This document shows, piece by piece, positions 11,642 to 20,943 of a stretch of 64,000 bases of DNA. Position numbers and translations under genes: made by a program. The notes beneath the pieces were generated by a model. It saw only the letters and a program-made list of their open reading frames with translations. It made no database searches and was not told the origin of the DNA. The stretch is from Phallusia mammillata (taxonomy: Eukaryota; Chordata; Ascidiacea; Phlebobranchia; Ascidiidae). The stretch lies in assembly GCA_003260075.1 (NCBI GenBank), contig QLIY01000614.1, forward strand, positions 8,280 to 72,279. The letters are read 5' to 3'. Every line of letters begins with the position of its first letter. Position 1 is the first letter of the stretch.

Positions 11642-12556
11642 ATGGCTACTAAGGCTTTGTTTGAAAGTAAAGAAATTGTAAAGAGTTACAATATATATCG
11701 ACCACATTACAGTCAACAAGTTGCAGATCATGTACTCGATGAGCTGAAAAAAGCTTCGCCATCGAAAACAACATTCGATTTGATGGTTGAAGTCGGTTGT
11801 GGAAGTGGACAAGCTACAAACCTGTTTGCTCCATACTTTAATAAGGTATTGGCAACAGACATCAGTGAAGAGCAGATAAAAAGTGCAAGACAACGAAGTG
11901 AGTTTAAACATGTTAATTATGACATTGGAAAAGCGGAAAAGATCAATGCCAAAAATGGAAGTGTAGATTTGTTGCTCGCAGCCGAAGCTGCACATTGGTT
12001 TGATTTAAATCAGTTTTTATTGGAAGCTTCTCGTGTTCTGAAACCGCATGGATGCCTGGCATTAATAGGATATGCCTCTCCAAGCCTTGAGCCAATTTTG
12101 GAAAATCAACTGGAAGATTGGTCAAACTATGCAACTGACCTTTTTTATGAAACAATAATCGGGTTGAGCCAAAGACACAGTTCTGTACGAAAAGAAGTTG
12201 CCAGCAAATACTCGGGTATTTATGATAGGATTCTTGCTTCGAATCTTTGCCGTTTTTCAGTATTCCAACCTTATAACTGGAGTTTGACTACGGTCAAAGG
12301 GTTCATACGTTCTTTCGGTACATATAAGGAGTATATGGAAAAGAAACAACTGCAAGATTTGAAAGGAAACCTACAGCAAAATTTGGACGAGCCGTTTGAT
12401 CCTGTGGAAGTTTTTGCAAAAACACTAAAAGAAAAACTAGGCACTCACACTACCAGTGATGAAGATTTGAAGATAAAAGCAGTGTTTGAAATTTTTGTGA
12501 TAGTAGCGCAAGATGTTCGTGGTGCAAAACAAGCTAAAGTAGATGTTAGTAAATAA
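11642..12556 (+). CDS. Class I SAM-dependent methyltransferase
   Basis: Intronless, 304 aa, complete from ATG to TAA. It has a Rossmann-type methyltransferase core: SAM-binding motif I EVGCGSG at residues 50-56, the acidic residue of ATDIS at about residue 73, and motif II-like SVDLLLAAEAAHWF at about residues 107-120, followed by SRVLKPHGCLAL (about 130-141), typical of the type 11 methyltransferase family. The C-terminal 140 residues (RKEVASKYSGIYDRI to FEIFVIVAQDV) are family-specific. No signal peptide or membrane segment is evident, so a soluble protein is expected. Substrate is unknown. The absence of introns, unlike every other gene in the window, suggests origin by retroposition followed by tandem DNA duplication. 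This copy has the ancestral-looking C-terminus DVRGAKQAKVDVSK. Confidence 0.9.
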   Translation: MATKALFESKEIVKSYNIYRPHYSQQVADHVLDELKKASPSKTTFDLMVEVGCGSGQATNLFAPYFNKVLATDISEEQIKSARQRSEFKHVNYDIGKAEKINAKNGSVDLLLAAEAAHWFDLNQFLLEASRVLKPHGCLALIGYASPSLEPILENQLEDWSNYATDLFYETIIGLSQRHSSVRKEVASKYSGIYDRILASNLCRFSVFQPYNWSLTTVKGFIRSFGTYKEYMEKKQLQDLKGNLQQNLDEPFDPVEVFAKTLKEKLGTHTTSDEDLKIKAVFEIFVIVAQDVRGAKQAKVDVSK

Positions 12557-13025
12557 CAATCCAAAGAATAGGTTTAACCTAACTACCTTTTACGTTGCAT
12601 ATATGCCTTACTACATCACTTAACAAACAGTTAAAAAGTTATACGTATCGTTTTGTTTGATGTTTTAGCCTGTAAACTGAATCGTGCGAAATAAGATTTT
12701 GTTATGATAGAGGTGTGTCATATACCAACTACTTCACTTTACACGCTGTTTTACCGTGCATACGTGACTAAGGATAGATTAGCAACAAATGTAACCCTTT
12801 AGTTGCGGGCTAGACAGTAGGTCAGTGGAACTTTAACGGTTTAACGCCTAATCGCTTGCCAAACACACAAACAAATTAACAAAACACACAACCACAGCAG
12901 CTTTGCATTCAACCAAGTTATAGGTATATAAGCATAAAGCTGTTTGTTAAGTTTCTAGTTCACTATAAAGTGGCACTATCGTTATGTGAAAATATATCAG
13001 GGACAGAGTAACAATTCACAAAAGC

Positions 13026-13516
13026 AGTAACAACTTTGAGCGAAGCGCCCATACATATCACAATGGCTAATGCCAAACGGCAATATCAAAGGCGCCGAAT
13101 AGGCGGTGGCGGCCACCGTGAATATTTTAGTATGTTTGTAGCGGTATCGTGCAAAACATCGTCCACCACCTTGCATTTTGGTAAAACTCGGCGCCTATGG
13201 GCAACTTTCGATAATATGGTCAGTGTACAGTACATACACGTAGCACGACATTCGTGACAACTTTTGTCGCGGTAAGACTGATAATTTCCGCTTCTCCCCA
13301 TATTAATTTGTTTTGGTAGCCTCTTTAAGTGTTTTCGATGCTCCAGATTTTTTTTATTACTGGGTTAGCAATCCGGGCATTATGAGGCCATGAGAAAAAA
13401 TGCTTCAGGCAATAAAGTCAGAGCTCTTTTCAGGTCACTTAACGCGAAATCAAGCGGAGAGAGATTACAATCACGACGGCACCGAGGCACCGTAAAGTTA
13501 ATCTTTTCTTAAAGAA
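13026..13516 (+). promoter_or_regulatory. Conserved methyltransferase upstream block, copy 3
   Basis: Copy of 11151-11641 at the 1,875-bp offset, including the interrupted palindrome at 13244-13256. See the copy-2 entry for landmarks. Confidence 0.5.
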
Positions 13517-14500
13517 ATGGCTACTAAGGCTTTGTTTGAAAGTAAAGAAATTGTAAAGAGTTACAATATATATCGACCACATTACAGTCAACAAGTTGCA
13601 GATCATGTACTCGATGAGCTGAAAAAAGCTTCGCCATCGAAAACAACATTCGATTTGATGGTTGAAGTCGGTTGTGGAAGTGGACAAGCTACAAACCTGT
13701 TTGCTCCATACTTTAATAAGGTATTGGCAACAGACATCAGTGAAGAGCAGATAAAAAGTGCAAGACAACGAAGTGAGTTTAAACATGTTAATTATGACAT
13801 TGGAAAAGCGGAAAAGATCAATGCCAAAAATGGAAGTGTAGATTTGTTGCTCGCAGCCGAAGCTGCACATTGGTTTGATTTAAATCAGTTTTTATTGGAA
13901 GCTTCTCGTGTTCTGAAACCGCATGGATGCCTGGCATTAATAGGATATGCCTCTCCAAGCCTTGAGCCAATTTTGGAAAATCAACTGGAAGATTGGTCAA
14001 ACTATGCAACTGACCTTTTTTATGAAACTATAATCGGGTTGAGCCAAAGACACAGTTCTGTACGAAAAGAAGTTGCCAGCAAATTCTCGGGTATTTATGA
14101 TAGGATTCTTGCTTCGAATCTTTGCCGTTTTTCAGTATTCCAACCTTATAACTGGAGTTTGACTACGGTCAAAGGGTTCATACGTTCTTTCGGTACATAT
14201 AAGGAGTATATGGAAAAGAAACAACTACAAGATTTGAAAGGAAACCTACAGCAAAATTTGGACGAGCCGTTTGATCCTGTGGAAGTTTTTGCAAAAACAC
14301 TAAAAGAAAAACTAGGCACTGACAACACCAGAGATGAAGATTTTAAGATAAAAGCAGTGTTTGAAATTTTTGTGATTGTAGCGCAAGATGTAGGCTACGT
14401 GGTGCAAAACAAGCAAAAGCAGATGTTAGTAAATAACAATTCAAGGATTAGGTTTAACCTAACTACCTTTACGTTGCATAGCCTATATACCTTCACATAA
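13517..14500 (+). CDS. Class I SAM-dependent methyltransferase, altered C-terminus
   Basis: Intronless, 327 aa. The first 290 or so residues are almost the same as the 11642 protein (one visible change is SKYSG to SKFSG; others are near GTDNTRDEDF). At 14394-14400 a TAGGCTA insertion (net +5 nt compared with 12521) shifts the frame, replacing DVRGAKQAKVDVSK with a 36-residue tail starting DVGYVVQNKQKQ. The catalytic core is untouched, so it may still be active. Alternatively this is the first step of decay. Motif positions are as in the 11642 gene: EVGCGSG at residues 50-56, ATDIS, AAEAAHWF. Confidence 0.85.
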   Translation: MATKALFESKEIVKSYNIYRPHYSQQVADHVLDELKKASPSKTTFDLMVEVGCGSGQATNLFAPYFNKVLATDISEEQIKSARQRSEFKHVNYDIGKAEKINAKNGSVDLLLAAEAAHWFDLNQFLLEASRVLKPHGCLALIGYASPSLEPILENQLEDWSNYATDLFYETIIGLSQRHSSVRKEVASKFSGIYDRILASNLCRFSVFQPYNWSLTTVKGFIRSFGTYKEYMEKKQLQDLKGNLQQNLDEPFDPVEVFAKTLKEKLGTDNTRDEDFKIKAVFEIFVIVAQDVGYVVQNKQKQMLVNNNSRIRFNLTTFTLHSLYTFT

Positions 14501-16110
14501 TAAACAGTTGAAAAACTAGACGTATCGTTTTGTTTGATGTTTTGGCCTGTAAACTGAATCGTTCGGATTACCATTTTGTTACGATAGATGTGTGTCATAT
14601 ACCAACTAGCCTACTTCAGCAACAATCGCTTCTAAACCTGTTATCTTTATGGTAATTAAATAGAACTGTTTCCACGCCATTTTAATGTGCGTACGTGACT
14701 AAGGAAAGATCACAAACAAATGTCACACTTCTTTAGTTGCAGGCTAGACAGTTGGTCAGTGTAACTTTAACGGTTTAACGCTTGCCAAACACACAAACAG
14801 ATTAACCAAACACACAACCACAGCTGCTTTGCATTCAAACAAGTTAGAGGTATGTAAGCATAACACTGTTTGTTAAGTTTCTAGTTCTCTATTGCAGTTT
14901 CACTATCGTTATATGGAAATAACAATTTGTAAAAAACACTTTTGTAGGAAGGTTTATCTCGGATTTATTAAAATTACAACGGAATATTAAACAGAACGGA
15001 ACTTTATCGATTATAAAATAAGATATAAACAGCAACCAACATATTTGGTCAAGATCATGTATGGAATAAACTCGTTTGCAGTCCGTCTTGGCAACTTCAA
15101 TCATCCAANTATTTATGATAGGATTCTTGCTTCGAATCTTTGCCGTTTTTCAGTATTCCAACCTTAAAACTGGAGTTTGACTACGGTCAAAGGGTTCATA
15201 CGTTCTTTCGGTACATATAAGGAGTATATGGAAAAGAAACAACTGCAAGATTTGAAAGGAAACCTACAGCAAAATTTGGACGAGCCGTTTGATCCTGTGG
15301 AAGTTTTTGCAAAAACACTAAAAGAAAAACTAGGCACTGACAACACCAGAGATGAAGATTTTAAGATAAAAGCAGTGTTTGAAATTTTTGTGATTGTAGC
15401 GCAAGATGTAGGCTACGTGGTGCAAAACAAGCAAAAGCAGATGTTAGTAAATAACAATTCAAGGATTAGGTTTAACCTAACTACCTTTACGTTGCATAGC
15501 CTATATACCTTCACATAATAAACAGTTGAAAAACTAGACGTATCGTTTTGTTTGATGTTTTGGCCTGTAAACTGAATCGTTCGGATTACCATTTTGTTAC
15601 GATAGATGTGTGTCATATACCAACTAGGCTACTTCAGCAACAATCGCTTCTAAACCTGTTATCTTTATGGTAATTAAATAGTACTGTTTTCACGCCATTT
15701 TAATGTGCGTACGTGACTAAGGAAAGATCACAAACAAATGTCACACTTCTTTAGTTGCAGGCTAGACAGTTGGCCAGTGTAACTTTAACGGTTTAACGCT
15801 TGCCAAACACACAACCACAGCAGCTTTGTATTCAATTAAGTTAGAGGTATGTAAGCATAACACTGTTTGTTAAGTTTCTAGTTCTCTATTGCAGTTTCAC
15901 TATCGTTATATGGAAATAACAATTTGTAAAAAACACTTTTGTAGGAAGGTTTATCTCGGATTTATTAAAATTACAACGGAAAATTAAACAGAACGGAACT
16001 TTTTCGATTATAAAATAAGATATAAACAGCAACCAACTAATTTGGTCAAGATCCTGTATGGAATAAACTCGTTTGCAGTCCGTCTTGGCAACTTCAATCA
16101 TCCAATTAAA
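14092..16110. repeat. Duplicated segment joined at single N
   Basis: 14092-15108 recurs as 15110-16110 at an offset of about 1,018 bp, with a single N at 15109 at the join. The copies differ by scattered substitutions and a deletion near 15800 (part of the ACACAAACAGATTAACC stretch). This level of divergence fits two alleles placed in tandem by the assembler, although a true duplication is not excluded. Confidence 0.7.
15110..15518 (+). pseudogene. Methyltransferase C-terminal half, truncated by N
   Basis: Equivalent to the last 136 codons of the 13517 gene, including the same TAGGCTA insertion (15412-15418) and frame-shifted tail. A TAT-to-TAA change near 15165 interrupts the frame. The N-terminal half is missing at the N at 15109, so this is probably a redundant allelic piece and not a separate gene. 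Confidence 0.7.
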
Positions 16111-16508
16111 AACGCAAGTGTATTTTATCTTCCTCAAATTCAGAGCAAAGCTAGTCGGATTAACTTACCTTCAATAAGATAAAGTCACACGACGTTAGGA
16201 AGGCAAAATAAACCAATTGCTTTCTTTTTTTGAAATTCACTTATAGCTGAAAAAGTTTGATCTTCAGACGTAGCCACCATTGAAGAAGTTAAAATATTTG
16301 TTCCGTTAACAGTAGCGTTTTCTTGTAAATGCGTTTCCAAATCTATCTTTTTATTAAATATTTTGTTACATGTAAAACGAGTTTCAATTTCATCAGCAAA
16401 AAAATAAGTTAAAAACGGGAGAATAAATATAATAATATAGGCTACAATGCAACAAAAATATACATTTGAGTAACAGTAAACACGTAACGTGCGTGAATCC
16501 AGGATTTT
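15519..16508. other. Duplicate flank and spacer, no gene
   Basis: 15519-16110 is the second copy of the flank after 14500. From there to the end of IFT56 no coding or RNA feature was recognised. A TAGGCTA heptamer is present near 16438. Confidence 0.45.
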
Positions 16509-19500
16509 CTATGCCACTTCCAAATTGACATTGTTTTCTTTTGCCCATTTGCCGATGGTCCTTCCAATATACTCAGATTGTGGGTTGCTTGTATTTTGCA
16601 ACATCATAAGCAATTCATTCAGAGTTTCCCTAAAAATCCGCGCACAATTTGTATTAACGCTGACGGACTTGAGCGAGATTTACCGTAAAATCAGTAGGCA
16701 ACAGTCGTCAGAAAGCCATGTTTGTTGTCAGTATGCAAGGCAAACGAAATGGTAAGGCACTTAAATCCGTCGCAAGTGTGCCATGTTTCTAGTTGATCAC
16801 CATAACCACAATGGTTGAAAACAAAAATAAACATGATAAATATCACAATAAAATTAAACCTGTTTCTTAGCAAACAAACATAGCTATCCTTTACTAAGTT
16901 AGTTTTTCACCACTCTGTTTCTTTGTTCTATAAAATACCTCTATGCCCTCTGTTAACTGCTAAAACTGAACTGTTCTAGCGTTACCCAAACTGACTAAAA
17001 ACTTGACGGTCTTCACTACACCACTGGACAATGGACATAACTATCACAGCTGAACATAAGTAACGATGTACCTTGGTTCCCTTCCTGCAACGATTTGTTG
17101 AAACAAACCTACACACGCTCCACGTTTTCCGTCCCAGTATTCCGGATTCGGGTCGATTCTTTCGAGTACATCGAAGGCCTTTGCTGCCACATAGAAGCAG
17201 CGCATCTGAGATAGCAACTTTAATCTCAATTATTTGAATCAGAGGGAACTTGGTGTAAGTTTTCAAAATGTGACATCACCATCTTTAAAGACGATGATGT
17301 GTCAGACGTACAGATAAATATTGGTTTTTGACCGTTCCCTTAAGTATATTTTCATTTTCCAATGTCGCCCTATAAAAACTAGAAGGGTGGCTTTCTGATA
17401 TACTTCCATTTTATATATTGGGGGGGGGGGTTTTCCTATGTCGCCCTATAAAAATTAACTACCCACCATTGCTCTAACAAGCTGCAAAGTTGACCGAGTG
17501 GTTAGCGCAACCGCCTTGTGATCACAAGGTCATTGGTTCTAATCCTATCTCGGTCACTTGTGTTTCCCTGAGCAAAAAACTTAAGCGGCATTGATCCAAC
17601 CCAGTTGTTCCCGATGGGTTGAACTAAATTGAAGTCACCAACTGCCCAAGAAGAAAACTCAAATAAAAAAATGATCAACAGACTTGCAATAAAAACAGGC
17701 AGCTCGAAGGCGAACTCATTGTGAGCATAACGCATTCAGGCGTTGCCTGCCCACCGAGGATAAAAATGAAACAAACAAAGAACTTACCCTGTAGCAGTCG
17801 TTGGCAATCAATTGCAGCAGACTATAAGAATCAGCCGAAGTGTCCATTTTTAAATACATTTCCCATGCACTGTGTGGTTGTTTATTAACAATATCTGAAA
17901 ATGTGGATATTTTAGACAATGCAATCTAGATATTAATCTTAGTTATTTTCACTTACAACAGCGAGCCAACCAACTGACATACACAAAGTCGGTCTTGATC
18001 TTTTCGCTTTGAATTAGCTTGAAAATCTGTAACAAATCAGAGGGTAAAACAAACTGGTTTACTATTACAGCTTTAAAGAGTGGTTACAAGTCACATTTTT
18101 TCCGCAATTGAACATAGTAGTAGCAATCAAACCACACCAACACTGACTCCTGTGCACAAATCTTAGTAAGCTATCAAAATGTGGCAAAACATTGTATAAA
18201 GGTAAAGGTTAGATAACAGTCTACCTCTTCTGCATCCTTGTAGTTACCACAGGCAGCTTTGGCCTGGGCAAAGTTAAAGTTGTACACATCATCATGGTAC
18301 AGATATCCCTGGAGAATGATTCAGGTTTACATGCTTGAAGCAAAATTAAAAGTGTGTCAGGGATCACCTTGATTGTGTCCAAGTACAACACTACTTCCTC
18401 AAACTGTCTGAGGGGGGGGGGCTGAAGTGTCCATTTTTAAATACATTTCCCATGCACTATGTGGTTGTTTATTAACAATATCTAAAAATGCATAAATTTT
18501 AGACAAAGCAAGCTAGATATTACTGTTATTTTGACTTACGACAGCGAGCCAACCAACTGACATACACAAAGTCGGTCTTGATCTTTTCACTTTGAATTAG
18601 CTTGAAAATCTTGAAAAAAAGTATATAAACTGTAGGGTAAAACAAACTTATAAACTATTACAGCTTTAAAGAGTGGTTATAGATTTTTTGGTAAAATTGA
18701 ACATAGTAGCAGCAATCAAAGGACACCAGCACTCGTTAGTCCCAGGCACAAATCTTAGTAGGCTATCAACATGTCATAACACATTATATAACAGTATAGC
18801 AAAAGGTTTGATAACAGCTTACCTCTTCTGCATCCTTGTAATTACCACAGGCAGCTTTGGCCTGGGCAAAGTTGAAGTTGTACACATCATCATGGTACAG
18901 ATAACCCTAGAGAATTTTATATCAGGGTTTAAAAACTTGAAGCAAAATTAAATGTATATAAAGATTCACCTTGATTGTGTCCAAGTACAACACTACTTCC
19001 TCAAACTGTCTGAGAAGAAAAAAATGTGCAGCCAGACACCTTCTACCGACAACTGTGTCTTAAATTTAAAAGTGATGTTAGAAAATTATGCCCTAAAAAG
19101 ATATATACTTTTGTTGCTCACCACATTCACCAGAGGAATGTCCCACCAAGTGATAATACTGTTGTGCAGCTTTGATTACGGCTACCTGTAAACAATAATG
19201 CCCTATAAACACATTGCTATTCATTTGCAAAGTTGGGAAACCAAATGATTGTCAAGTTACATATTTGATAAGCAATGAACGCTGTAGTAACAAAAAGTTA
19301 TTTCAATTGAAGGGGGGGGGGCTGTTGTCATCATCATGTTTCGCTTTTTATTCAAAGGCATGAACCCGAGCTCAACATCGACGGGGGGGGGGTTTGTTCG
19401 GCCAAGAAAAAAATGAAATTTTGTAAAACCTAAAACCTTAATAGTTACTCTGTAAGGCCCCTAACACTAGTCAGCTTATCAATATTGTCACAATGTCACA

Positions 19501-20856
19501 TATTTTATTTTCTGATTTTAACTCCGCCAGATGTTGCCCTACTTCAATTACATACACAAAAGCACCATGTGTGCAAGTATATATTCCATACATTTCCCCA
19601 TGCAGAAGCAATCACGTTTTGACATGGTAAAGTTGGTAAATAACACAGCAACTATTTTCATGTTGGGGGGGGGGTTATTTATTTTTATTATACTATTCCA
19701 ACATTAATTTAATAAAATGTTTGTGTTTGTGTATCAAAATTTTTGTTTTTCAGAAATTATGTTGCATTGAATCTCTACACAGCTCTTTGCTATTACAAGT
19801 TATCTTACTTTGACCTTTCCAGGGTAATTACTAAGTTAAAAGAAACTATGACTAACATTGGAATATAAACATATACTGTTTGACAGGAACTACTTGATGA
19901 CTACCTTTCTACACACCCAAACAGCTATGTTGCTCTTAATCTCAAAGCCTGCTTGCATTTTAAGCAATATGGAGGAAAACAGGCTGAAGCTGAGCTAAAA
20001 CCCCTTAAAAATCCATCCTCCCATTGTGTTTTGTTTGGACTTGATCTAATCAACCACAATAAGGTTTTGATCAGCATGTAATCATATACACTACACTAAA
20101 TAGTACACAAAGCACATTGCAGGTTGTGTTTAGAAGAGGAGCAGGTGCTATGCAAATTTTACCTCCCTTAGTTGATGTTGTGGCTGAAGCAAGAATAAAT
20201 CTTGCAATCTACCACTTTCAACAAGGTTTGTGCAAACTGGTTTGGAACTTACAAAATATTCCCTGTGCTGTCTAAATTGCAATTTAACACCCAAACCCTG
20301 AGCAGCAACTCCCCCAAGGAATTGACTTTTTTGAAAATGTACTGTCTGAGCATATATTTTCTGGTACTGCTGGTATAAAACTCTAATGAACAGATGATAA
20401 TGTTATTTTCACAGATGAATATGAGGAAGCTTATAAACTGTGCCAAAATCTTACTCCAACTGGATCACCTGACTACATTCTTAAAGCTGCAGCTTTTTCT
20501 GCATATGGTCAAGAAGAGGGATTGGTAGTACCTAGTTGTTCATAGTAATGAAGCTGGCATAGCTGTGTTTATTTTACTCATTAACATAGTGTTTCTGTGT
20601 GGGCATTTATGAAACATGAAAATAGTTGCTGTGTTATTTACCAACTTTACCATGTCAAAATGTGATTGCTTCTGCATGGGGAAATGTATGGAAAATATAC
20701 TTGCACACATGGTGCTTTTGTGTATGTAATTCAAGTAGGGCAACATCTGGCGGAGTTAAAATCAGCAAATAAAATATGTGACAATATTGATAAGCTGACT
20801 AGTGTTAGGGGCCTAACAGAGTAACTATTAAGGTTTTAGGTTTTACAAAATTTCAT

Positions 20857-20943
<87 letters not shown>

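Larger units (their letters stand above)
10523..14271. repeat. 1,875-bp tandem duplication, two full units
   Basis: 10523-12397 and 12398-14271 are almost identical: the same genes and flanks recur at an offset of exactly 1,875 bp, for example ATG at 11642 and 13517. A difference noticed by eye is C/A at 10919/12794, and coding differences appear after about 14029. Each unit has the C-terminal part of one methyltransferase, the spacer, the upstream block and the N-terminal part of the next. No C run or N marks the internal junction at 12397/12398, unlike most other duplications in the window. Confidence 0.85.

Noticed and set aside
18762-18768. TAGGCTA near an IFT56 exon as another micro-insertion
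   Set aside because: The duplicate copy has TAAGCTA at the same place (about 18168), so this is a base substitution and not an insertion.
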